The translations under genes were made by a program, and so were the position numbers. A stretch of DNA of 18,260 nucleotides from Coemansia sp. RSA 1804 (taxonomy: Eukaryota > Kickxellomycota > Kickxellomycetes > Kickxellales > Kickxellaceae): assembly GCA_027578815.1 (NCBI GenBank), contig JANBTH010000395.1, forward strand, positions 1 to 18,260, written 5' to 3'. Under the pieces are notes generated by a model, which worked only from the letters and a program-made list of their open reading frames with translations, searched no databases and was not told the origin of the DNA. This document shows positions 1 through 8,521 of the stretch, one piece after another (within the stretch, counting starts at the first letter, position 1; the number at the start of each line of letters is the position of its first letter).

Positions 1-1126
1 GATGATAGTGCGGATCTTTTTTATTTTTAGTCTGGACCATTTGCGGACAACCAAAAAAAGTTGCTTGTTTATTTTTTGGGCATGTGCCTTTGCTTTACTC
101 ATGGTTTTGTATGGACATTTGCCCCCTCTTTATTCTCGTCTTTTGGAGGCTTTGTATGCTGGATTGGAGAGGTGGAAAGGTATTTCCTTGTATAATGGGC
201 CCGAAAAAGGAGTACAAGTCTCCGCTTCTTCTCTTCTTCATTTGAAAATGCCTCCAATTGTTTAATAATACATTCCATACCCACCCCTTCTATTTCCTTT
301 TCTTTCTTTTCGCATTGTTTATAGACAAAAACACCACATTCCACATATAGCCAAAAGACAAAAAGAATACTTAATAACTGAATGAAAAAAGACATCTAGT
401 TTACACACACTGGTGGCAAGAATGTGCGCTTCTCTATCGTTATTCGCCCACATGTAAACATGGAAACGCCGTTTTCTATAATTGAACAACATCCGCATGC
501 CTACTTTTTATTTGTTTTGTGGACTGTTGTTGAAAAGAGAAAATAATGTGACCATGTGGTGTTTTTTATTTTGGAGTTTTATTATGCCCCTCTAAAGGCT
601 GGAATAATGTGCTTTCGGGGAGAAAAGAGAGGGGAATACATTGTGTTCTTTGAATGTATTAAGCAAGTATTGTTGTCGGAGGTTACTAGATTTATTATTG
701 CTTTAGGCGCTAATTCACATCATGCAAACATTCTGTTTTCTGCAAAAGCGGTAGTGTTTGTTATGCACTGCAAACAAGGGAATACTTAAATAATCTGCAT
801 AGCTAAAATACTATAAACTCTGGAGATGTTGTCATTAGCATATAACATCCAACATCCGATCTTATTCTGGCTTGATATATTTAACCAAAATATACCAATT
901 CTATATTGTTGTGTATTCAGAAAAATTCGTTTTTGCTCAAGCAGTCTCCACAATATACCACAAACCCAGGCAGATATGGAAAATTTGTTTCTGTCCAGAT
1001 GCGATATTTGTTTTTTTTTTCTTTGTTGAAACCGCAATAGTTCCAGAACGTATGCCACTTTCTATCTTCAGGCATTCCAAACGATAACAAGAACAAAATA
1101 GAAAAACAAAATGTTTGATGTAGAAT
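1..1126. other. AT-rich gene-free stretch
   Basis: About 1.1 kb downstream of the CCCH/REXO1-like gene with no convincing gene. It is rich in A and T runs, for example a run of T around 1010-1020. Open frames here are short and mostly begin at non-ATG codons. The one frame with an ATG start is a 98-codon minus-strand frame at 99-395 with a hydrophobic N-terminus, discussed as a finding. I looked on the minus strand for a continuation of the REXO1-like protein (an Asp-x-Glu exonuclease motif) and found none. Confidence 0.6.
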
Positions 1127-2098
1127 TCAGGCTTTTGCTTTCTGTTTGAGCTCCTTCAGACAAACAAGGAGCTTTGCGTGGTATGTGCCTGCCACACTGC
1201 TTTCGTATACATGCTTTTCCCTCTCAACCGCATATCTCGCAGCAACAGAGGGCGTTTCTTCCATATCAGAAACAATATCAGGAGTCTTTTTGCACTGTTC
1301 GTACAGAATCTCCAGCGCACGCTGTCTTCGGGCATATCCGATCTTGTCGCCAACAATTGCTTTGAGGTGGGGTACAATCGCTTCCTTTTCCGTTCTGCTA
1401 TCGTATCCCGGGTTATCGGGGTCGTAGTTCAATGTGCGTGTTCGCCAGTCCTCTTCAGGATGACTAGCTGCGGTGCTCTCTGGTAGGCGCTGTGTGTTGT
1501 TGTCAGTATCATCTGTGTTGACTGAAGTCGGTTCTTTCTGAGTCTTCTCAGCTACTGATGGCTTCTCCTTGTCTGCAAATGGTATACTTTTGTGTTGAGA
1601 AGCAACTACGTTCTTGTTTGGATTCACAGAAACTGTTTGTTTGTCAATGGCACCAACATTTGTCTTTATTACTGGCGGCCCTTCAATAGCTGCTGCTGCA
1701 GGGACAGCAGTCACCGGCTTAGCAACATTATTCCTTGCTTTCATCGAAGATGATTCCTCCGGGTTGTTTGATCTGTTACCGTTATTCCCCATCGGCGCAC
1801 ATGCTGTTCCTGTTGCTGTTGCGGATACAGACGGAGGTGCAGATATGGGTGCCACCGGATCTTCCAGAACAATCTCCTCACGACTAATGTCTGCGAAATC
1901 GTCTCGTTCCGTTATACTTTGCCTTCTTTCAACTGTTGCTGTCCTAGCATGCTGGCTATGATTGGCACCGGCGTTTATACCTGTAACCTTGTCAGAATTC
2001 GCAGGCCTTGCGTGCCTAAACAAACACAGCGACCCTCTGTTGCATTCGTTCTTATATGGGCAGTCTATCTGTGAAAGCAGACCAATCGATGGAAACAT
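1127..2098 (-). CDS. CCCH zinc-finger protein resembling the N-terminal part of REXO1/Rex3 RNA exonuclease, without nuclease domain
   Basis: This is a 323-residue protein. A CCCH finger sits at the extreme N-terminus: Cys13, Cys19, Cys25, His29, spacing CX5CX5CX3H. The opening, a short Met-Phe-x-x-x-Gly-Leu segment followed by the finger, is like that of fungal Rex3 proteins, which supports the ATG at 2098. Residues 35-215 are low-complexity (Ser, Thr, Asn, Ala, Pro) and probably disordered. Residues 216-320 form a basic, helical-looking block (RRQRALEILYEQC around 257-269, then VYESSVAGTYHAKLLVCLKEL around 297-317), resembling the segment that precedes the catalytic domain in REXO1-type 3'-5' exonucleases. 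The frame ends there, at TGA 1127-1129. The DEDDh exonuclease domain, normally following directly, is absent from this frame and from the next 1.1 kb. It may be a catalytically inactive RNA- or elongin-binding homologue, a truncated gene, or the first exon of a gene with a long intron. The family link rests on pattern memory only. Confidence 0.62.
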   Translation of the reverse strand: MFPSIGLLSQIDCPYKNECNRGSLCLFRHARPANSDKVTGINAGANHSQHARTATVERRQSITERDDFADISREEIVLEDPVAPISAPPSVSATATGTACAPMGNNGNRSNNPEESSSMKARNNVAKPVTAVPAAAAIEGPPVIKTNVGAIDKQTVSVNPNKNVVASQHKSIPFADKEKPSVAEKTQKEPTSVNTDDTDNNTQRLPESTAASHPEEDWRTRTLNYDPDNPGYDSRTEKEAIVPHLKAIVGDKIGYARRQRALEILYEQCKKTPDIVSDMEETPSVAARYAVEREKHVYESSVAGTYHAKLLVCLKELKQKAKA

Positions 2099-2188
2099 TT
2101 GCTCCGCTGTATATCGAGTTTCTTTGTTGCTGTTCTGTCAAGAAGAGAGACTGTGTAACTACCTCAAGAGTTAATAGATCAAAGATAA

Positions 2189-2202
2189 TTTATTATTTTA
2201 TT
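2189..2202 (-). terminator. Candidate polyadenylation signals of the RING gene
   Basis: Two copies of AATAAA on the minus strand (TTTATT on plus at 2189-2194 and 2197-2202) lie about 160 bases downstream of the RING gene stop and about 90 bases upstream of the next minus-strand start at 2098. Placement suits 3' end formation of the upstream gene in a tandem pair. Fungal poly(A) signals are loose, so this is only a candidate. Confidence 0.35.
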
Positions 2203-2359
2203 AATATGCACAGAAAAACAAACCAACTGAGCAAAGCAGGGTGCACATCTAACTTTCTAGCTTTTGCTGGTGACATTTATAGACAAGCATAACCAAAGTC
2301 GATTGAGGGCCGCACGTGCGTATGTGTTTTACTGCTCCAGCTTTATAAACATACCTTTC

Positions 2360-5011
2360 TCACACGGCGTAGACACGACTGTATCCAGCTACACCTCTGC
2401 GACAGCATGGACAATGGTCAAAGTTGCGCGCAACTAGCGCTACTCGGCACTCGTTGCACAGACACAGGCAGCGGCACGGGCGGAGCATCACACAGCGCGT
2501 GTTTGCCCAACAAACAACGCACAGAGCTGCGTCGCCACCGCCATCGGGCGATGCACTTCCACCAAAAGCAGCAGCAGCACCAGCAGTCGGGGAAAAAGCA
2601 AGCTCATTATGGCGCTGGCGTCTGCTGCGTATCAGCTGCGCAAGCTCATCAGTTTCGTGGAGACTGAATGGAAGAGCAGGCCGTCCGTAGTCTGCTGGCA
2701 AAGATGCAGCGCGAAACATTCTAGCCATAGCATTAAGTAGCAGCGGTGCACTCATATGCCTCCTTGACTCTTCAGTACCGCCATCATCGCCTTCGAGATC
2801 CCGTGAATACATCATCCTTCTGGTCATCATTCCTCGTTGCGAATAATGCTGCTCGCTTCTGCTAAACAGCGAGCGTGCAATGAATGTTGCTGCTGACGTC
2901 GACAAGCCGGCAGGGTTGTTATCGTCTTTATCGCGGAGAATATCATCTACAAGATCGGTTGCTTCGCAGTACAAGGCATCATCCGTGCGGTCGTTGACAT
3001 CGCTTTCTTCATTGTCATCACTAAACTCGCTGGTTTCTCCACTGCTAGCAATATAGTCGAAATCCTCATCATCGCTGTCTGTCCATGAATGTAGGGCATC
3101 TTCAAGATAATCTGGAGTACAGCCATTGCCGCTTGCGGATGTCGGTGTGTCGCCAGCAATGGATGCGCCGGAGCTACTGTTGCCACACAAACGAGCGCCT
3201 TCTGTTCTCGCCTGCTTCTGTCTTATACGGATGCGTTGGTCAGTCTCTTCGTCAATACCTCCTGCAGCCGAACCTGGAATCGGTCTACCACCAGCCAAAC
3301 AAGGATCGGGCTTTTGTCTCAGCGCATATCTAAAAATCGCAACAGCAAGGGCCAACATTCCTCGAATCAGATTCCAAACCGAGTTCACGCGCGTGTTTTG
3401 CAATGCGTGAACAAGATCAATCGTGTTTCCAGGCATTCGGTTTAGCAGGTTTGGCTCATCGTCAATGAAAACGTTTAGTCCGTTCACTCTTGGCATGCGT
3501 GCAGTCTGGTTCTGTGATGTATCTCTCCCTCTCTTGCTTGTTTCTGTGCGCCGCTTTCTGTTCTGCTTATTCTTGCGCGGTGCTGCACTATCACACACAA
3601 CCTGGTCAACGTACTGATCCAACGCCGTGGTTCGAGGCAACCGCACGGCTCCCAGCGACCTTGAAAAGCCGTTTGCCTCGATTTTGCTGCTGCATTGCTG
3701 AAGACACGTTCCTGCGAGATCCAAAATCTCAACGCTGAAATCGCGCCGAAGATCGGGGGCAAAGGGAATAATCGTATCCCTTCTCAGCTCAAACATCTCA
3801 GCGCTGTCATCTATCTCGCCTGCGCCTGTTCCTTGGAACACGCCGTTATGGTCGTAGACGGCAACACCAGCAGAATCTGACATGTCACCACTCACCCGTC
3901 TGCGTTGCGCATTCGCGACAGGTTTCATGCCCAGTCTGTCTATTGTGGATGCCAGCCAGTGGATCAATACAGTTGTCGATACAATGACCATCGATACGGC
4001 AAGAAGAGCCATCGACAGCACCTGGACAAACGGGTACACGGAGTGATGGCTCGTGTAGTTGCGCACGCTAAACACGAAATGGTGCAGCATCAGCGCGTTT
4101 GCAATGGCCGTGGGAACAAGACGCCACCGCCATCCGTTCTCGAAAACAATGAGAATATGGCTTAGAAAAAGCTTCTCTAGGACATGCAGAAGCCCAAGCT
4201 CCTGGATGCGAAAGGATCCGCCGTAAAAGTAGTATAGCGAGGTGCGCTCAACCAGTCCGCCAATGTACTCGTATGGCGCACAGGGACTGCCCTCGAGTCG
4301 TGCTACGAACACATCTATGCAGTCGAAGATACAGCAGGTCGAAAACGACAACCACAGCGCCCTGCTGGCCGCAATCGGGCTGTCTCCAGCAACTATTCCG
4401 TGGTTCTGAACAAAACTTGATACCAAATCAACCGGCGTCTCCATCCACATGTGTATATATTGCCGAAGAGGGCTGTTCGACAGTGCTACGCAGTCGATCG
4501 CGAGCGCTCGTAGAAGCAGAAAGTACGCTGGCGAGTATATGGCTATGCGTGCAAGCATTCCTAGCGGCCGCACTCGTTGGCGGTGAACTAGCACATGTAT
4601 CCGACTGATAACGAATCCGATAAAGATTGAAAACAGAAAGTATGGTGAGACAAAAAAGCCAAACAACTGCGTTCCTTCTGTGGTTGGCAGAACTCCTATG
4701 CTGCTTCTGCCTGATACTTTGGATGCCGTTGCGAGAGCTTCCCCCGCCGCCGCCGCCGCTGCTGCTCCTGCTCCTGACTGCAGAGGCAAAGCAGCGGATC
4801 CAAACTGTCTGCTATTCTGTCCTTTGTGTGGCGTACTTGTGTCGGTTGTGCCCTGGGCCTCGAGCGTTGCAGAAGAGGCCTCCCATGCGACTGGCAGGAA
4901 CGCAATGTAGTCAAAGAGCTTGGGCAGAGACACGCCAAACCGGAACTCTTGCAACTGCTGCCATACGTCGGGAGTCCCTGTTGCCAGCGAGCTGCTGTAT
5001 ACTGCCTCCAT
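2360..5011 (-). CDS. Multi-pass membrane protein with C-terminal all-cysteine RING, Asi1/Asi3-like E3 ubiquitin ligase
   Basis: An 883-residue protein starting at the ATG at 5011. Hydrophobic segments that look membrane-spanning lie near residues 117-142, 151-175, 215-235, 275-292, 301-316, 327-354 and possibly 545-563. The loops contain an alanine run (81-90), a basic patch (479-495, NLS-like) and a strongly acidic stretch (638-696). The last 55 residues are a RING: Cys831, Cys834, Cys846, Cys848, Cys852, Cys855, Cys867, Cys870. Cys848 stands where most RINGs have histidine, and the chain ends a few residues later in a short hydrophobic tail. Many membrane passes plus an extreme C-terminal cysteine-only RING is the layout of yeast Asi1/Asi3, the inner-nuclear-membrane ligase subunits that degrade mislocalised membrane proteins and dampen amino-acid sensing. 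A RING ligase is nearly certain; Asi orthology and nuclear-membrane location are inferred. It shares a divergent promoter with dienelactone hydrolase copy 1. Confidence 0.8.
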   Translation of the reverse strand: MEAVYSSSLATGTPDVWQQLQEFRFGVSLPKLFDYIAFLPVAWEASSATLEAQGTTDTSTPHKGQNSRQFGSAALPLQSGAGAAAAAAAGEALATASKVSGRSSIGVLPTTEGTQLFGFFVSPYFLFSIFIGFVISRIHVLVHRQRVRPLGMLARIAIYSPAYFLLLRALAIDCVALSNSPLRQYIHMWMETPVDLVSSFVQNHGIVAGDSPIAASRALWLSFSTCCIFDCIDVFVARLEGSPCAPYEYIGGLVERTSLYYFYGGSFRIQELGLLHVLEKLFLSHILIVFENGWRWRLVPTAIANALMLHHFVFSVRNYTSHHSVYPFVQVLSMALLAVSMVIVSTTVLIHWLASTIDRLGMKPVANAQRRRVSGDMSDSAGVAVYDHNGVFQGTGAGEIDDSAEMFELRRDTIIPFAPDLRRDFSVEILDLAGTCLQQCSSKIEANGFSRSLGAVRLPRTTALDQYVDQVVCDSAAPRKNKQNRKRRTETSKRGRDTSQNQTARMPRVNGLNVFIDDEPNLLNRMPGNTIDLVHALQNTRVNSVWNLIRGMLALAVAIFRYALRQKPDPCLAGGRPIPGSAAGGIDEETDQRIRIRQKQARTEGARLCGNSSSGASIAGDTPTSASGNGCTPDYLEDALHSWTDSDDEDFDYIASSGETSEFSDDNEESDVNDRTDDALYCEATDLVDDILRDKDDNNPAGLSTSAATFIARSLFSRSEQHYSQRGMMTRRMMYSRDLEGDDGGTEESRRHMSAPLLLNAMARMFRAASLPADYGRPALPFSLHETDELAQLIRSRRQRHNELAFSPTAGAAAAFGGSASPDGGGDAALCVVCWANTRCVMLRPCRCLCLCNECRVALVARNFDHCPCCRRGVAGYSRVYAV

Positions 5012-5259
5012 TACCCAAGGTCAACGGCTTTTGGCTTAGGAATCTCTGATAGAAATGCTGATTATACAATGTATGTGTATGCTGTCCAAGGTTGTTTATT
5101 ACGCTGGGCTGTACGCTGTCAATAAGGTCTTATCGTCGTAGGTCATGGCAATACAAGAGTAGATAGAAAAATACAATTAAAAGTGTGGGGATGTTTATTT
5201 GCAGTGTCTAATTTAAAACAAGGCACCAAATAAGGGTGGAAAAAAGGACAAGTGTGGGG

Positions 5260-5284
5260 GAGAGAGAGAGAGAGAGAGAGAGAG
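5260..5284. repeat. (GA)12 microsatellite
   Basis: An uninterrupted GA dinucleotide run of about 25 bases inside the divergent spacer, about 250 bases from the RING start and 660 from the hydrolase start. GA/CT tracts in promoters can exclude nucleosomes or bind GAGA-type factors; whether this one does is unknown. Confidence 0.95.
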
Positions 5285-5764
5285 TTGAGGGGGAATGAAG
5301 GCGACGTGGTCATAAGCTTTATTTTGCTAATATAGTAGTTCCTCGCAATGATTAAAGTTTGCCCTTGTTGCGGAAGAGGGGCTTAGCCAGGAGACAAACG
5401 ACTTTAATGGATCACGGTGTCAGCTCAGCACCATGTTGGTTTCAGATTTCCTCTTTTTTTTCGCTGCAGTATCAAGCTCTGCAGAAGAAATGATGATTGG
5501 TTCTTTCTTCGTTCTTGGCTGATGGAGCTCGGAAAAATGTTATCCCAGCGCTAGCCCCCACTAAAAAACCAAGATCGGAATTGGTGAAAGTAGAAAAAGG
5601 TCAAAACAAAAGTAAAAAAATAACAAAGTTGATGTTGCCTTCCTCACCCCCGAGTATTAGCCGACACGACAGCATATTAAAGCATGTACTTTATATTAAA
5701 CCCAGAAACAAAATGTAACAGTACTTGCTTGCTACGGCATTGTAATATACGCTGTGCATTTTGG

Positions 5765-5773
5765 ATATAAAAG
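5765..5773 (+). promoter_or_regulatory. TATA-like element upstream of dienelactone hydrolase copy 1
   Basis: ATATAAAAG, about 170 bases upstream of the ATG at 5944. It is a good match to a TATA box, but the leader it would imply is fairly long and AT-rich spacers give such matches by chance. Confidence 0.3.
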
Positions 5774-5943
5774 AAAGCCATGTGGACCAGACTGGAAAAG
5801 GAATTGACATTGTCTTCGCAAGAAACAAGATAACCAAATTATATCATAAACATACAATCGTCTCAGCATCTCTAGTACCAGCCCATTTCATACACACGCG
5901 TAGCGACCACCAAGCCAGTCCCAAGAAGTTAACCGGAAAGAAA

Positions 5944-6687
5944 ATGTCCTTTGTCTCAGCCTGCTGCAACACGCCGCCCGTAAAGGCCAATTACAAGCCG
6001 GCCGGAAAGACGAGCACGAAGGATAATGTCGAGTATTATGTTGCTGGCGAGAAAGGAAACAAGATCGGCATTGTGTTCTGCTACGATATCTTTGGATTTC
6101 ATCCAAACTCGCTTCAGGTTGCTGATATCCTCGGTCGCTCTGGATTCCGCGTCATCATGCCAGACTTTCTGCGCGGAGACCCAGTAACGGCAGAAAAGAT
6201 GAGCAACGGCACATGGATCCCCGAATTCATGGCGAACAGAGCAGCATGGGAGCACAATAAGGGCATTTTCAGAACAGCAGTTGAGATTCTGCGCGCCGAG
6301 GGCGTCGAAAGTATTGGCGCCGTCGGGTTCTGCTGGGGAGCAAAGCTGGTCATGAGCGCTCTTACTGATGAGTCGGAGAAATTCCTTGGCACCTCTGTGA
6401 AGAGCGGTGTGCTGATCCATCCATCAGCACTGGAGAAAAAGGACTTTGAGAATGCGGCCGGTCCTATCCTTCTGCTACCTACCAAGGACGAGCCGGACTT
6501 TACAGAGTCTTTTGCAATTGCCAAGGCCAAGCCGTTTGGCGAGACGTCGTATATGGAACGCTTTGACAATCAGATCCACGGCTTCTGTGCAGCTCGTGGC
6601 GACTTCTCCAAGCCCGAAGTGTCTGGCGATGTTAACAAGGCGATCCAGATGACTGTGGGCTTTTTCAAGAGGACCCTTCTTGCGTAA
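5944..6687 (+). CDS. Dienelactone hydrolase family protein (AIM2-like), copy 1
   Basis: A 247-residue alpha/beta hydrolase of the dienelactone hydrolase family, whose bacterial founders open the lactone ring in chlorocatechol breakdown; fungal AIM2-like members have no settled substrate. The nucleophile elbow GFCWGAK puts the catalytic cysteine at residue 130. The acid is probably Asp182, in TKDEPDF, and the histidine is His212, in QIHGFC. Length matches the single-domain family, and no signal peptide or membrane segment is visible, so the protein is probably soluble. The start at ATG 5944 is supported by copy 2 at 8596-9330, which begins with nearly the same residues (Met-Ser-Phe, then CCNTPPVKA). 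The two copies are about half identical by eye. It converges on the gluconokinase downstream. Confidence 0.92.
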   Translation: MSFVSACCNTPPVKANYKPAGKTSTKDNVEYYVAGEKGNKIGIVFCYDIFGFHPNSLQVADILGRSGFRVIMPDFLRGDPVTAEKMSNGTWIPEFMANRAAWEHNKGIFRTAVEILRAEGVESIGAVGFCWGAKLVMSALTDESEKFLGTSVKSGVLIHPSALEKKDFENAAGPILLLPTKDEPDFTESFAIAKAKPFGETSYMERFDNQIHGFCAARGDFSKPEVSGDVNKAIQMTVGFFKRTLLA

Positions 6688-6799
6688 ATGTCGGAGAACG
6701 ATTTATGAAGACATACAGTTTGTTTGTTAGCCTAGCTGCCATCTAGCTTTTCATTCTGTTATTTTTTCAATTCCATGAAGAAGATAAAGCTGGCTGTTC

Positions 6800-6805
6800 A
6801 ATAAA
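6800..6805 (+). terminator. Candidate polyadenylation signal of dienelactone hydrolase copy 1
   Basis: An exact AATAAA about 112 bases downstream of the hydrolase stop codon, in the 254-base convergent spacer before the gluconokinase 3' end. The distance is ordinary for a fungal 3' UTR. Confidence 0.45.
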
Positions 6806-6836
6806 GTCATTTCATTTGCTCTTTGGGTCATAAAAG

Positions 6837-6866
6837 TACTACTACTACTACTACTACTATTACTAC
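6837..6866. repeat. (TAC)n trinucleotide microsatellite
   Basis: Ten tandem triplets, seven TAC, one TAT, then two TAC, in the convergent spacer between hydrolase copy 1 and the gluconokinase. It lies outside coding sequence, possibly in one or both 3' UTRs. Confidence 0.95.
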
Positions 6867-6941
6867 ACACACGGCATACATGGCTTTAAAAAACCCCCTG
6901 CCACAAAAGAGAAAAGATAGACAAGGATCCTGCCTCAGTAC

Positions 6942-7607
6942 CTATAGCGAGTTTTTCGTGATGTAGTGGGTGACTTTGTAGTAAGCATCCTTCACCACGT
7001 CGTCGACCGAATTGTTCCCCTGTACAATGATTGCAGCTTCGCGTGTCGCGTCGGGCGGCTCCAGCGTCTCGAGCTGCAAATCAAGCATCGGCAGTCCGAA
7101 GAAGTGGTCAGGGCGAACGGCAAGCCGCCTTGCAAGCTCCTGCTTGTTCACATTGATATGTAGAAAGACGGTGTCGTGAGTAGTCTGGGCATCCGCCAAT
7201 GTGTCTGGGTCGCTGCGAGACAAAAGTTCTCGGTAGCTGCGCTTAAGCGATGAGCATGCGCAGACAACATACAAGTACCGCAAAGACGGCTGATGTGAGT
7301 GCTCTTCTACGATCTTGCGCGTTTCCGCTGCTGGAATATCCTGGTTCTTTACCAGTTTGTTGGCCTCCTTCTCGATCTCCTCACGCACACGCCCTAGCCA
7401 CGGCCAGCGGTCGCTGTCGGTGAGCGGATAGCCCTTTGACATCTTTTCCACACATTCTGCCGAATGCAACGCATCCGCGTCGATAAACGGCGCATCCCCG
7501 AGAAGATGCGCAAGCCTGGTGCCTATCGTCGTCTTTCCGCACCCGCCCACACCCATTACAATGATAGCACGCACCGGGTACACGCTGTAGGATCCCTCCA
7601 CACGCAT
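6942..7607 (-). CDS. Gluconokinase (GntK/IdnK family)
   Basis: A 221-residue P-loop kinase that should phosphorylate D-gluconate with ATP to give 6-phosphogluconate, feeding the pentose phosphate pathway. The Walker A loop is at residues 19-27 (GVGGCGKTT; the usual family form is closer to GVSGSGKST). Family blocks follow in order: FIDADALHSAECVEKMSKGYPL (about 41-62, substrate region), DSDRWPWL (64-71), an ACSSLKRSYRELL segment with the lid arginines (117-129), FLHI (148-151) and the HFFGLPMLDLQLETLEPP signature (168-185). Length is slightly above the usual 170-200 residues. There is no targeting signal, so it is probably cytosolic. The start chosen is the ATG at 7607, which puts the P-loop at the expected distance from the N-terminus. 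A consensus splice acceptor lies three bases upstream of that ATG, so the leader may be spliced. Confidence 0.93.
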   Translation of the reverse strand: MRVEGSYSVYPVRAIIVMGVGGCGKTTIGTRLAHLLGDAPFIDADALHSAECVEKMSKGYPLTDSDRWPWLGRVREEIEKEANKLVKNQDIPAAETRKIVEEHSHQPSLRYLYVVCACSSLKRSYRELLSRSDPDTLADAQTTHDTVFLHINVNKQELARRLAVRPDHFFGLPMLDLQLETLEPPDATREAAIIVQGNNSVDDVVKDAYYKVTHYITKNSL

Positions 7608-7610
7608 TGC

Positions 7611-7820
7611 CTGATCACAAAAGGAAGGAAGAGAAAAGAGAGAAAAAGAAAGAAGAGCTTTGACAAGAAAAAGGGGCGATAATTACAGTTTTCGTGTGTA
7701 GAAAAGGAGAAACAAGGAGGAGATGCAAACAGCTGTGAATAAAAGGCAGAACTGCAGACGGAAAAAAAAGCATCCAGTAAAAAAAAATTATATTTTCCGT
7801 TCTCTGAAAAAGAACCTTAC
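7611..7820 (-). other. Possible 210-base intron in the gluconokinase 5' region
   Basis: On the minus strand a GTAAGG donor begins at 7820 and a CAG acceptor ends at 7611, preceded by a long pyrimidine-rich tract (7620-7665). Splicing would join either a 5' UTR exon or a tiny in-frame exon (ATG at 7842-7844, eight codons) to the ATG at 7607. Another ATG at 7852-7854 would be out of frame after splicing. I see no strong branch-point match, so the intron is only a candidate. Confidence 0.35.
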
Positions 7821-8284
7821 CCGCCACCTTCTCTTCCCTCGCATTGACGAGCATAAATCCACTTCTCTTCTGCACAATATTGGCAGCTGGTGATAATTGT
7901 TTCTGTTAGCGTTTGATCAATGCAACCTGCACTTTAGAACAGCGCCATCTCTTAGTCTCTAAAGTTGGGATAATTGAGCACGGACATGTTCTAGCGGAGG
8001 TCATTCCGTCATCGCAATCAATGCTACTATCATGTGACTGATCCCAATACTATCTCCTTTTTATCTGTTGATGTCATTTGTGCACACACCATGCTTTTGT
8101 GGCGCTCACAGGCAGAAAAACAAAAACAAACGTGGATATATAGCAATTGTTTTCAAAACGCCTTCTTATTAGTCTGTTCTTCCATATACTCTACTCTACG
8201 TGAGCCAGCCGTCCCTTGTACTCATATATACACGTTCTGCGAAACAGCAAGCAGCACGCATAGCTTCAGATAAGAATATAGAAC
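7821..8284. promoter_or_regulatory. Divergent spacer between gluconokinase and SmG genes
   Basis: Roughly 460 bases upstream of both genes, counted from the possible gluconokinase intron donor. It must carry the SmG promoter and probably that of the gluconokinase. A TATA-like CATATATACAC lies at about 8222-8232, some 55 bases before the SmG ATG. No protein frame with an ATG start and no RNA gene was recognised here. Confidence 0.5.
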
Positions 8285-8521
8285 ATGGGAAAGACAGCAG
8301 GTCCAGAACTCAGAGCGTACATGGACAAGAAGCTGCATTTGCAGCTCAACGCCAACCGGAGCATAGTGGGTGTTCTTCGCGGATACGATGCATTTATGAA
8401 TTTGCATCTTGCCGAGGCGCACGAGGAGATTGGCGAAGACGAGTACGAACCTCTTGGTGTGGTTGTGGTTCGTGGAAACAGCATCGTTGCACTAGAAGCA
8501 CTTGAACCGATTGATGCATAA
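8285..8521 (+). CDS. SNRPG: Small nuclear ribonucleoprotein G (SmG)
   Basis: A 78-residue protein spanning one Sm fold, the full usual length for SmG. It is one of seven Sm proteins forming the ring around U1, U2, U4 and U5 snRNA in the spliceosome. The N-terminal PELRAYMDKKLHLQLN block matches SmG, Sm motif 1 includes GVLRGYDAFMNLHL (about 28-41), and Sm motif 2 is VVRGNSIVALEAL (about 61-73), with the Arg-Gly-Asn RNA-binding signature. The gene has no intron. The ATG at 8285 gives the expected N-terminus. It is transcribed away from the gluconokinase and converges on dienelactone hydrolase copy 2, whose stop codon is only 74 bases away. LSM7 is the nearest alternative, but the N-terminus and length favour SmG. 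Confidence 0.95.
   Translation: MGKTAGPELRAYMDKKLHLQLNANRSIVGVLRGYDAFMNLHLAEAHEEIGEDEYEPLGVVVVRGNSIVALEALEPIDA

Larger units (their letters stand above)
5012..5943. promoter_or_regulatory. Divergent intergenic region between the RING gene and dienelactone hydrolase copy 1
   Basis: A 932-base spacer between two gene starts, so it must hold both promoters and both 5' leaders. It contains a (GA)12 tract, A-rich runs and a TATA-like element near the hydrolase side. Open frames here begin at non-ATG codons and show no recognisable protein. The hydrolase frame stays open upstream of its ATG back to a TTG at 5761, but has no other in-frame ATG, so the upstream codons are taken as untranslated leader. 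Confidence 0.6.

Noticed and set aside
786..1058. Minus-strand 90-codon frame that could be a downstream exon of the REXO1-like gene
   Set aside because: It starts at GTG and contains no Asp-x-Glu or other DEDDh exonuclease motif and no similarity I recognise.
5497..5718. 73-codon plus-strand frame in the divergent spacer
   Set aside because: It begins at a non-ATG codon, is lysine-rich without any motif, and lies in AT-rich promoter DNA.
5761..5943. N-terminal extension of dienelactone hydrolase copy 1 by 61 codons
   Set aside because: It would have to start at TTG, has no ATG, lacks hydrolase similarity and is absent from copy 2, which begins at the equivalent of the ATG at 5944.
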